A stretch of 36,921 nucleotides of DNA, taken from positions 1 through 36,921 of the forward strand of contig JAKQJD010000071.1 in the NCBI GenBank assembly GCA_029561355.1, read 5' to 3'. Source of the DNA: Bacteroidota bacterium (GTDB lineage: Bacteria; Bacteroidota; Bacteroidia; Chitinophagales; Saprospiraceae). Below the pieces are notes generated by a model that was not told where the DNA came from, did not search any database, and saw only the letters and a list, made by a program, of their open reading frames with translations. The position numbers and the translations under genes were made by a program. This document shows positions 1 to 9,200 of this stretch, in pieces (the stretch's first letter is position 1; every line of letters starts with the position of its first letter).

Positions 1-45
1 AGTTTTTTAGGGAATATGCTAAAAAACTGTGCCGGGGAGAAAGTG
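1..45. repeat. Recurrent stem-loop element, copy 1
   Basis: A perfect 10-base inverted repeat (positions 1-10 and 19-28) with an 8-base loop, followed by the string CTGTGCCGGG. The same loop and tail recur at about 1951-1990, and a related hairpin with the same CTGTGCC tail lies at 13877-13913. The left arm probably starts before the window. Function is not known; a protein-binding palindrome or a small mobile repeat are both possible. Confidence 0.6.
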
Positions 46-48
46 GGG

Positions 49-77
49 ATTTGACAACTTTTTAAAAGTTGTCAAAT
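49..77. repeat. Perfect palindrome over the 3' end of the XRE gene
   Basis: Two 14-base arms (49-62 and 64-77, core TTTGACAAC and its complement) around a single central base. The stop codon of the XRE gene lies inside. No U-run follows on the minus strand, so this is not a classical terminator; it could stabilise the mRNA end or bind a dimeric protein. Confidence 0.6.
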
Positions 78-457
78 CTCTCCTCCAGCCGCGCCACCCG
101 CTCCTTCAGCGCCTCGATTTCCCGCCGCTGCGCCTCCAGCACTTCCTCCACTTCACCGAACAGCAAACCTCTTTTTCCGTACAGCGCGGCCGGTTCGGCT
201 ACCTGACCGGTTTGATCTGGAGGCGGCGTCAGAAATATCTCTCCTTCCCCGGTAAGCAGCCAGTGGACATTGACGTTTTTATGACCTAATAACAAAGCAT
301 TTATGACTGTTTTGGAAATGCCTTTCACCCCCCGCACCATTTTGTTGATGTTGGACTGAGACACGTTAACCATGTCCGCAAAGCCCGTCTGGTTGGTTTT
401 CAGGGCTTTGATGAGTTGCTGCAGCCGTGCGCCTTGTTCAATTCTGGTGGGTTCCAT
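62..457 (-). CDS. XRE-family helix-turn-helix regulator with C-terminal coiled coil
   Basis: A 131-residue cytoplasmic DNA-binding protein. Residues about 10-60 form a lambda-repressor-like HTH: a stretch containing TGFADMVNVSQSNINKMVRG matches the helix-turn-recognition-helix layout of the XRE family. A loop region with the WLLTGEGE motif, common after XRE domains in Bacteroidota, follows at about 65-75. The last 35 residues are rich in E, R and L and look like a dimerising coiled coil. The start is the ATG at 457. The gene diverges from the nuclease-like gene at 613, and an inverted repeat (475-482 with 510-517) lies in the shared spacer, so it probably represses itself and perhaps its neighbour. 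The last codons form part of a palindrome at 49-77. The family call is firm; the target is inferred. Confidence 0.85.
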   Translation of the reverse strand: MEPTRIEQGARLQQLIKALKTNQTGFADMVNVSQSNINKMVRGVKGISKTVINALLLGHKNVNVHWLLTGEGEIFLTPPPDQTGQVAEPAALYGKRGLLFGEVEEVLEAQRREIEALKERVARLEERFDNF

Positions 458-474
458 TTTATTAAAAATGAAAT

Positions 475-531
475 AAGGTCATAAAATAAATGATCAATTT
501 GTTTTAAAAATGACCTTTCGGCATATCTTTG
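475..531 (+). promoter_or_regulatory. Divergent promoter/operator region
   Basis: The spacer between the XRE gene and the gene at 613 contains an 8-base inverted repeat, AAGGTCAT at 475-482 and ATGACCTT at 510-517. For the plus strand there is a Bacteroidota-like -7 box TATCTTTG at 524-531 and a TTTG at 498-501, spaced 22 bases, slightly long for the usual 19-21. The -33 box lies between the two half-sites, which is where a repressor would block it. The boxes and repeat are seen; the role as XRE operator is inferred. Confidence 0.5.
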
Positions 532-612
532 CAGGAAAGTTACTGTTTTTAGGGAGCGCAGCCAAAAAGAGGGGTTCTGCGTGCGAGATAAAATATAAAT
601 ACTCCTGGTATT

Positions 613-1179
613 ATGGGAGCACCGCTTCAATCCGATCAAAAGCCTGAAACGAACCCGCACGACAGGGGCGTCCTAATAGGTATTTTGGCTATATTATTCC
701 TGTTGGTTTTATGCTACATGTATCGGCCGGGTACGAAGGAGATTATCACTGACCAGAAAAAACTTGCCTGGGACGATGTGGCTTACATTGACGAGCATGG
801 GGAACCAAAGTTAAAAGAATGGCGACTTAAAGAACTCGACAAAAAGATCAAAGAATTTGAAGAAGCAGAACAGTATGCTTTAATAGCTAAGGCAGACGGG
901 CAGTACATTTGTTATGTATGTAATAGCGCTACATGCTTTTTGCAAAAGGGTATGGTCTGGAAGTATGGTGTGACCAGAAGGGGCGTAGACAAACGATACC
1001 CCGGAGACTCGTTATTCAAAATGAACCTTTATTATCAAATTGAATTTCAGGGAACTCATCAAGAATGCTTGATCGAAGAAAAGAGAAAAATCTTTCTTTA
1101 TCCATTATATCATGATAATTTGGTTCGAAAGGTCTCCGAGCGAATGTTAAGACCGCCAGGCAACAAAAATGATAATTAA
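613..1179 (+). CDS. Membrane-anchored GIY-YIG-like nuclease domain protein (toxin candidate)
   Basis: A 188-residue protein with one membrane segment at about residues 20-37 (GVLIGILAILFLLVLCYMY), a charged helical linker (about 60-90), then a C-terminal domain. That domain begins with a two-cysteine knuckle (YICYVCNSATC) and continues with VWKYGVTRRGVDKRYP, an acidic helix ECLIEEKRKIFLYP and the ending RPPGN. The order Y, KYG, R, E, N fits GIY-YIG (URI) nuclease folds, including domains found at the ends of bacterial polymorphic toxins, but no strict catalytic match can be claimed by eye. If the N-terminus is cytoplasmic, the domain would face the periplasm. Upstream is a divergent XRE regulator; downstream are two duplicate small genes. 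It could equally be a housekeeping envelope protein of a Bacteroidota-specific family. Confidence 0.55.
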   Translation: MGAPLQSDQKPETNPHDRGVLIGILAILFLLVLCYMYRPGTKEIITDQKKLAWDDVAYIDEHGEPKLKEWRLKELDKKIKEFEEAEQYALIAKADGQYICYVCNSATCFLQKGMVWKYGVTRRGVDKRYPGDSLFKMNLYYQIEFQGTHQECLIEEKRKIFLYPLYHDNLVRKVSERMLRPPGNKNDN

Positions 1180-1186
1180 TCCTGGG

Positions 1187-1217
1187 TTTGTACTCTTTAA
1201 AAAAGCCTGTAACTTTG
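1187..1217 (+). promoter_or_regulatory. Bacteroidota-type promoter for the two small paralogs
   Basis: TTTG at 1187-1190 and TAACTTTG at 1210-1217 are separated by 19 bases, the consensus arrangement for the primary sigma factor of Bacteroidota (-33 TTTG, -7 TAnnTTTG). It lies directly after the stop of the nuclease-like gene and about 40 bases before the ATG at 1257, so the paralogs can be expressed without their upstream neighbour. Confidence 0.6.
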
Positions 1218-1256
1218 TTTTTAATAATTGAGTGTGCTCAAAATAAAATTTGAATT

Positions 1257-1526
1257 ATGGCTAATGTAACACTTGCAGCAAATCAAGAGGTCTGTGACCT
1301 TCTTGATTATGAATATGTCGAGCATCAACTGGGGGAACTGAAAGTCAACATTCTATTCTCCTGCGTAAATACGGATGACTGGTCAGATGAAAGTTGGATC
1401 AATGCAGAGGGTATACCATCACATATTATCAAACTACCCTATCACAAAGTTAGAATCATGAGCAAGGAACAGGTCCGCGCACTGATGCTGGAAAAAGCGC
1501 TGGAAAGATTGCAACGGGCTGCGTAA
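1257..1526 (+). CDS. Small hypothetical protein, paralog A of a tandem pair
   Basis: An 89-residue acidic cytoplasmic protein without signal peptide or membrane segment; I do not recognise the family. It shares about two thirds of its residues with the next gene. The most conserved blocks are VNILFSCVNT (residues about 30-39), HIIKLPY (56-62) and the C-terminal helix KEQVRALMLEKALERLQ. It has its own promoter at 1187-1217. Its place after a nuclease-like toxin candidate, its small size, acidity and duplication are typical of immunity or antitoxin genes, but that role is inference from context only. Confidence 0.75.
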   Translation: MANVTLAANQEVCDLLDYEYVEHQLGELKVNILFSCVNTDDWSDESWINAEGIPSHIIKLPYHKVRIMSKEQVRALMLEKALERLQRAA

Positions 1527-1536
1527 AATTCAAATT

Positions 1537-1806
1537 ATGGCTAAAGTAACACTTGCTGCAAATGAAGAGATTTGGGATTTACTCGATGACGAATATATCC
1601 AGAACTTTTTAGGCGATCTGAATGTAAACATTCTCTTTTCCTGTGTAAATACTAACAAATGGAAAGACGACAGTTGGGTCGAAAAAGACGGTACGCCCTA
1701 CCATATCATCAAGTTGCCGTATGAGGTGGTGAAATCCATGAACAAGGAGCAGGTTCGTGCACTGATGCTGGAAAAAACGCTGGAAAGATTGCAGCAGGCT
1801 GCGTAA
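1537..1806 (+). CDS. Small hypothetical protein, paralog B of a tandem pair
   Basis: 89 residues, about two thirds identical to the preceding gene and separated from it by 10 bases, so the two are co-transcribed. The bases just before both start codons are nearly the same (AAATT then ATGGCTAA), so the duplication included the translation start. The differences cluster in residues 18-29, 40-55 and 63-69, while VNILFSCVNT, HIIKLPY and the C-terminal helix are kept. This is the pattern of a duplicated gene whose surface loops have diverged. Function unknown; immunity or antitoxin role possible from context. Confidence 0.75.
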   Translation: MAKVTLAANEEIWDLLDDEYIQNFLGDLNVNILFSCVNTNKWKDDSWVEKDGTPYHIIKLPYEVVKSMNKEQVRALMLEKTLERLQQAA

Positions 1807-1872
1807 AAATCAAATAAGAGCTCCGGTAACGGTAGCGCCGAAAATATATATCTACACGAACGTCCTGAAAAT

Positions 1873-1914
1873 AAATATGCCCCCATTCCTGAATAAGGGA
1901 TGCGGGCATATTTT
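1873..1914 (+). terminator. Rho-independent-type terminator after the small paralogs
   Basis: Arms AAATATGCCC (1873-1882) and GGGCATATTT (1904-1913) pair perfectly over 10 bases and end in a short T-run (1911-1914). The hairpin lies 67 bases after the stop at 1806 and closes the block before the T9SS operon. Confidence 0.65.
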
Positions 1915-1950
1915 ATATGGTTGAAGGGCTGATCAATTTTTTCATACAGC

Positions 1951-1998
1951 GTTTTTTTTAGAGGAATATGCTAAAAACCTGTGCCGGGCAAAAAGTGG
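1951..1998. repeat. Recurrent stem-loop element, copy 2
   Basis: This stretch repeats bases 1-45 of the window: a T-run ending in TAG, the loop GGAATATG, then CTAAAAACCTGTGCCGGG and AAAAGTGG. The inner stem is TTTTTAG with CTAAAAA. Together with the terminator at 1873-1914 and the -7-like box TACATTTG at 2077-2084, it accounts for most of the 316-base gap before the next gene. Confidence 0.6.
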
Positions 1999-2122
1999 TG
2001 GAAATGGGGCGCCTGCGGCATGTATTAATTGTTTGACAAATTTTATCCCTACCCCGATACATTAAAACTATTTGCATACATTTGGCCTCTATTTTATATT
2101 ATTGTTACTGCCCCAATTTTAT

Positions 2123-3229
2123 ATGATCAAAAATACGCTAGTCATTATTTTCGGGTTTCTTTCTTTTCATCTGGTAGCCCAGGACAACGCACTTTCCCAG
2201 TTTTTTGCCAATCGAATTTACCTGAACCCCGCTTTTGCCGGTATCGATAAGGGTTTGCAAGTTACTTCCAGTGCGCGAAGCCAGTGGCAAAAAGCGGATG
2301 GAGGGTATAAATTTGCCGCCTTCACTGCCGAGTGGCAGGAGCCGGGCTGGAATTCCGGAATAGCATTTCATATTCAGGGTTCCCGGGAAGGTTTGTCGCC
2401 TTTCAAAACGTTCGGGATTGGCCTGACGTACGCCTACATTATTCCTTTCGAGTACAGCAATGTGCATGTGGGTTTGCAGTATTCATACAATCAATTTGGA
2501 CTTGACTGGAGCCGCCTGACTTTTTCAGACGAGTTGGATCCGGTTTTCGGGGCCATTTACGGCAGCGCGGTGGTACCGGGTAGCGACAAAGTCGTTTTTC
2601 ATGATTTTGCTATGGGAGCAGTTTGGCGTTTCGACAGCAGAATGTCGGTCAACAAACGGGCCATCAGGCGTTATCGCTCGCATGTGGGTCTGTCAGTTCA
2701 ACACCTGACCAGCCTTTTGGGTCAGGGGCCGGATGCCTCCTTTTTGCAGTCCGACACCGAGATCCCTGCCCGCATTACCTTACATGGAGGCACGATCATT
2801 CCGCTTACCTTTTTGTCGGGCACGACACGAAAAATTATTCTGTCGCCAAACTTCAAGTTGGAATCGCAAGGTTTTCAAGTGGCAAGTGTGAAAGAGAGTT
2901 TTACTCTTTTTTCGGCGGGCACCTATTTTGTTGTCGATCAAATTGTTTCCGGCGCCTTTTACCATAGCCGGGCACTTATTCCGGGACGCAAGCATACCAA
3001 TGCATGTACGTTTGTGTTGGGATTCACCAACACGGAATATGAAGAAAAGCGCCGGGCCTACTATCTTGGATTGAGTGTTGATATAAATGCTACCGGCCTG
3101 GGTATTAAAAGTGGAAATGTTTTTGAATTAAACTTCCGTTATAATATTAAAGGTATCCGGCCGATTTCCGAGAAAAAACACGCCGCGACTACACGAAAAA
3201 CGGTATTGGATTGCAAGGATTTTTACTAG
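2123..3229 (+). CDS. PorP/SprF-family type IX secretion outer-membrane protein
   Basis: The start is the ATG at 2123, which gives a signal peptide (MIKNTLVIIFGFLSFHLVAQ) directly followed by the family hallmark DNALSQFFANRIYLNPAFAG; an upstream in-frame start at 2072 would bury the signal. The 368-residue protein is a run of alternating amphipathic strands typical of an outer-membrane beta-barrel, with motifs such as FGIGLTYAYIIPF and HVGLQYSYNQFGLDWS. PorP/SprF proteins partner with T9SS cargo that carries type B sorting tails; in Flavobacterium, SprF is needed for surface localisation of the adhesin SprB. The next gene, 37 bases away, encodes exactly such a giant type B protein, so the pair is almost certainly an operon. 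TACATTTG at 2077-2084 is a plausible -7 box without a clear -33 partner. Confidence 0.9.
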   Translation: MIKNTLVIIFGFLSFHLVAQDNALSQFFANRIYLNPAFAGIDKGLQVTSSARSQWQKADGGYKFAAFTAEWQEPGWNSGIAFHIQGSREGLSPFKTFGIGLTYAYIIPFEYSNVHVGLQYSYNQFGLDWSRLTFSDELDPVFGAIYGSAVVPGSDKVVFHDFAMGAVWRFDSRMSVNKRAIRRYRSHVGLSVQHLTSLLGQGPDASFLQSDTEIPARITLHGGTIIPLTFLSGTTRKIILSPNFKLESQGFQVASVKESFTLFSAGTYFVVDQIVSGAFYHSRALIPGRKHTNACTFVLGFTNTEYEEKRRAYYLGLSVDINATGLGIKSGNVFELNFRYNIKGIRPISEKKHAATTRKTVLDCKDFY

Positions 3230-3266
3230 TTCAAATTCTACTTATTTATCATCTATTCATCTGCCA

Positions 3267-6200
3267 ATGCTACGCTTTACGCTTGTTTTTTGTTTAAGTA
3301 TTTATTGCATCTCACCTATACAATCACAATGTAATTTCAGTTTTTCTCCTCAAATGCCCTGTCCGGGCGAGGCGGTTACATTTTCCCTTCAGATGCCACT
3401 GGCCGGGGCAACGTATACCTGGGATCTGGATGGCGATAACCAGGCGGATGATGGTACAGGTACTACCGTAACGTATACGTACCCAATTAGCGCAACGCCG
3501 GTTAACTACACGGTCAGGGTTTTTGAAAACGGTGCGCCGGCCTGCGGTAGTCCAAAGATCATTAATGTGAAAGCAGGGCCCGACCTCACCATCGGCGTAA
3601 CTACCGGCCAGACCTTTACGGGCACCCTGATTTCAACCTGTGCCGCAGCGCAGTCGGTGCTTGTAGGTATCAATAATACGACTCCGCCTGCTACGGCAGG
3701 CAACAATACGGGTTATTCCATTGACTGGGGCGATGGATCGCCGGTTCAGAATTTCACGAACGCTACTTTTAATGCGAATATGCCGGTGACGCATACGTTT
3801 AACGGGCTCGGGTATAAGACGATATTAATAACTGCGACACATCAGAATGGCTGTTCCTACACCCGGCAATATCAATACTTTAATGGTAGCAATCCGTCTG
3901 TAGGGTTGGGTACCCTGGGAAATTCGGTAGGGCTGTGCGCCCCGGCAACTTTGATGTTTCCACTGAATAACATTGCCGGAAATCCGCCAGGCACCATCTA
4001 CACTTTTTTCGAAAATGACATCCAGATTGCGCAATATACACAGGCAACGCTTCCGGCTGTGTTTTCACATACATTCGATGAGTCATCATGCGGAGAGACT
4101 ACGCCGGACGGATCATACATCAATGCATTTGCTATAAAAGTTGAAGCCTCAAACCCTTGCGGTTCTTCTTCAGCGATTGTACAACCGATCACACTCAGCA
4201 CTCCCCCAACCCCCGATTTTAGTATCCAGGGCCCTGCCAACCATTGCCCGGATGCCATTTTCACCTTCCGCAATACTTCTACAAATATCAATGAATACAA
4301 TACCGTAACACATCAATGCGCTGACACGCTGAATGCCAACTGGACTATCAGCCCGGGTGCACTCGGAGTAGATTATCAAATCACTTCGGGTTCCATTTTT
4401 AACAGTAATCAGATTAAAGTGCGGTTTTTGACGCCCGGCGTTTACACCATTTCCATGACGCTGAATCCGACACCCGTTTGTGGGCCGGCGGTTATTACCA
4501 AAACAGTTACCATCCTGGAACCACCTACAGCGGATGCAACGGCCATGTTCAGCAACCCCAACGGCTGTGTGCCGCAGACGGTGACTTTTGATAATCACTC
4601 CACGGGTTATCAGGTAAGTTATTCCTGGGCGATTTCCCCTGCCAATGGCTGGTCATTCGCTTCAGGTTCCAATGCGAATTCTTTTGAGCCTACCGTAGTC
4701 TTCAGCGCGCCGGGTGTTTATACGGTCACTCTTACGGCGCAAAACGTCTGTGATGATGATACCTGGACAACCACCATTACCGTAAAGGACCGGCCATCCA
4801 TCGTGCTTCCGACACTCGGTCCATTCTGCCAAACGGCAACTTTGAACTTCTCGGCACAAAACACGCAATTCAATGCCAATAACGGAACGATCAGTACCTA
4901 CGCCTGGTCTTTCCCCGGAGGTATGCCGTCTTCCTCCGGCAGCCCTTATCCGACTGGAATTCAATATAGCGTTACGACGGAAACCATGTTTACCGTTTCA
5001 GTAAGCGTTACCAATGAATGCGGCACTTCCATGGCTTCTACCAATTTCACCGTTCAGGTGCCGCCTGCGCTGAATATGCCTCCCGACCTTACGCTATGCA
5101 GTAATGCGATGCCCGAACAACTCAATGCTACGCCATCCGGCGGAACGTGGTCGGGGCCGGGTATTTCACCTGCGGGGTTATTTAATCCTGCTTCCGCAGG
5201 TGCGCCGGGCGTAAAAACGCTTATCTACATGTATGGCGTCGGGGTTTGTCAGATACAGGGCACTATGCAGGTAACCGTATCGCCTTTGCCGGTCGTAAAT
5301 GCCGGAATGGACCAATCCGCCTGCGTAGATATGACGACGCTTACCTTGACAGGAACACCTTCCGGAGGGATCTGGACTTCCAGCAGCGGAGGCATAGTAG
5401 CGGGTTCCAATTTTAATCCCAGCCAATCCGGAACAGGGAATTTTACCCTGACCTATACCTATTCGAATGCTGATAACTGTACCAATGCAGACGCGTTGGT
5501 TGTTATGGTAAATCCTTTGCCTGTCATTACAGTGGCTGATACTACGTATTGTAATGCACCCGGGTTGGTTAGCCTGCCCGTGGCTTTGCCGGCAGGCGGT
5601 ACATGGAGCGGCACAGGCGTTTCCGGCAATCAGTTTGATCCTATCGGAGCGGGCGGAATCGGTACTTACCAGGTGACCTACAGTTATACCAATCCCGTCA
5701 CCCATTGCAGCAATACCCGAACCATCAATATTGCTGTTATTAATCCTTCTACGGTGAATGCCGGTCCTGATTTAAGTTTTTGTGCGGATGTTACTTCTGT
5801 AAATTTACAGACAAACGCTTCTCCGCCGGGCGGATCATGGAGCACGGTAAGTGCCGGACTTACGGGTAATATTTTTAATCCAGGCACTGCCGGGCCAGGT
5901 ATGCACATCCTTACATATTCTGTTGGAGCAGGCAATTGCCTGGTACAGGATACACGAATCATCACGGTTTTTGCTTTGCCGGTCGTAAATGCAGGCCTCG
6001 ACGCAAGTTCCTGTGTCGATAATAACAGCGTTGCACTTTCGGGAACGCCGGCCAACGGAATATGGACATCTTCCGGGAGTGGAGTGGTGAACGGCAATTC
6101 CTTTTTTCCCAGCCAATCGGGCGCCGGCACATTTACCCTGACTTATACTTTTATAGATGGAAACAACTGTGTGAATACAGACGCACTTGATATGGTGGTC

Positions 6201-9200
6201 CACCCGCTTCCTGTTGTTCAGGTTCAGGATACCGTTTACTGTAATGCGCCAGGCTTTGTTGCATTACCCGTTGCCACACCGGCAGGCGGACAATGGAGCG
6301 GACCGGGTATTACCAATAATCAGTTTAATCCGACCGGAGCGGGAGGCGTGGGCACTTACCCGGCCGTTTACAGTTACACGAACCCCAATACGTTATGCAG
6401 CAATACCGATACGATTGAAATCACCATCATCAATCCGGTAACGGTAAATGCCGGGGTCGATACTGCGTTCTGCGTGAGTGTCACAGCGTTCGATCTGAGT
6501 GCAGGCGCCGTTCCTGTGAGCGGCGGCGCCTGGACTTCCAGTGGCGGAGGCTTACAGGGCACCATATTTAATCCCAATACTGCAGGCCCCGGCATTTACA
6601 CCTTGACGTACCGGGTAGGCGCGGGCAATTGTCTGGTGGAAGATACGCGCACTATAGAAGTTTGGGCCTTACCGGTAGTGAATGCCGGATTGGATGCGTC
6701 CGTTTGTATAACGGGCGACGACGTTACTTTAAATCCATCGCCTGCCAACGGAATATGGACGGCTTCTGCCGGTGCTGTTTTGAACGGGAATACGTTCGAT
6801 CCGATGGCTTCCGGTGCAGGCAACTTCGATTTTACCTACACATTCAGCGATGGGAACGGATGTGTGAATACGGATCACCTGTCCATTGTCGTACATCCGC
6901 TTCCGGTCCTTGTAGTGAATGACACCACCTATTGTAATACGCCGGGCACTGTTTTACTTCCTGTCGTTTCGCCGGCGGGAGGTGCTTGGAGCGGCCCGTC
7001 TGTTTCCGGAAACCAGTTTAATCCGATCACCGCCGGAGGGGTAGGCAGTTATAATTTGATTTATTCTTTCACAGATACGAACAGTTGCACAGACTCCACA
7101 GATGTAGAAATCAGCGTCATCGATCCTCCTGTGGTTTACGCCGGGGCAGACGATACCATCTGTATGAATACAGGTTTGTTACAATTGGGCGGGTTTCTGC
7201 CCGCAAGTGGCGGGCAATGGAGCGGTCCGGGTATTATAAATGTCCAGACCGGCATTTTTGATCCGACGCTCGCAGGTGGCGGAACGCATTCCCTGGTTTA
7301 CGCCTTCGGCGCCGGAAATTGCCGGGTAAAAGATACTGTTGAGATCCGCGTGATCGCTGCCGATATCGAGGCCGGGCTACCTCAATCTGCCTGCCTGAAC
7401 GACCTGCCGATCACCCTTTCAGGTTTTAATCCTGCCGGAGGCGCCTGGTCGGGGGCCGGGATCAGCAATCCTGCGGGTGTTTTCAACCCATCACTTGCAC
7501 AAGTCGGTGTACATACATTGTATTACGAATTCGTCGATCCTGTTTTAGGTTGTACGTTTGAAGACTCGCTGGTGTTTACGGTAAACCCCATGCCGGAGTC
7601 GGACTTTGCTCAGCCGACTGAAACCTGCATACATCAGGACATTCTTTTTGATAATCTGTCTCAAAGTACATTCGACGTATTGTGGAAGTTTGGTGACGGC
7701 GCTACCTCTACTCTTCCGGAGCCGACGCATGCCTATTCGGATACGGGCAGTTATGTGATTACCCTGATAACGCGCACCGAATTCGGGTGCATAGATTCGA
7801 TCAGTAAAAGCATTTATGTAACAGAACCTCCAACTGCACAATTTGTCATGGCGCCCGACTCCGGTTGCGCAGTCCTGAACGTAAGTTTCAATAATCAGAG
7901 TTATGGTTATCAGACTATCTACCACTGGGATTTCGGCAATGGCGACACCAGCAACCTGTTCACTCCCGGCGTCATTTCCTATGAGCAGGGCAATTCCGAT
8001 ACGAATTATATCATCGTCCTGCGTGCACAGAACCTTTGTGCCACGCGGGAATGGCGGGATACGGTAAAGGTATTCCCTTTGCCCATCGTGGATTTCGGTA
8101 CTACCCTCGATACGATTTGTACCGGCGACTTTATTGAATTCAATAACATTACGCTGGGGAATCCGGATTCATTCTTATGGGATTTTGGAAACGGCCTTAC
8201 TTCAACGGACTCGATACCTGGGGATATGCAGTATTTCACAGATACCCTGTTCCGAACCTATACCATTCAATTAATTGCAACTAATTTTTGCGGATCCGAT
8301 ACCTCCTCATACGATGTGGTGGTGAAACCTTCTCAGGTAAAAGCATTTTTTAATATCCCGGTGCATACCGGTTGCCAGCCTTTTGCCCTGGAATTTACCA
8401 ACTTCTCTACGCCGGGTGCTTCTGTTTCCTGGAATTTTGGAGATGGCAATACTTCTAATGAGCCTAATCCAGTGCATACTTTTTTACAGGCCGGTACTTT
8501 TAAAGTGGTGCAAAAAGTAAGTTCGGGCTGCGGATACGACAGCACATTTACGCTCATTACCGTATTACCGGCTCCCGATGTTTCCTTCACCAGTCTGCCG
8601 CAGGTTTGTCGTGGCGATACCCTGGCTTTCACCAATACCTCCGAAAGTTTATCCGGAACATTCTGGACCTTCGGGGATGGTGATAGCAGCATATTGTATC
8701 ATACGTCGCACATTTGGAGCCAGTCGGGTACCTATACGGTACAACTGACGGGTACTTCTTCAGTAAACGGCTGCCCGGCTTCGTATACGGACGACATTGT
8801 GGTACTGGAATTACCGCTGATCCGTTTTGTTCCGGATGCACTGGACGGATGTATTCCGCTGACTATCGCATTCGACAATCAATCTCAAGGCGCTGCCTAT
8901 TTTGAATGGAATTTTGGGGATGGAAATACACAAACCGGCACCGATGTCAGCCACATTTATACCCAGCAGGGGCAATATTCGGTTGGGCTGGTTGGCATCG
9001 ATTTGAATGGGTGTCAAAATGATACGGTCTTACACTATATCACGGCACATCCAGTTCCCAGCGCTGCATTTACATTGAACCGGGATAAAATCTGTGGCGT
9101 TCCGGTTGCTGTTCATTTTGAGAATCAGAGCTCCGGCGCACTTGGTTTTTTATGGAATTTCGGTAATGGTATTACGAGTGTAGAAAACAATCCAGCCACT

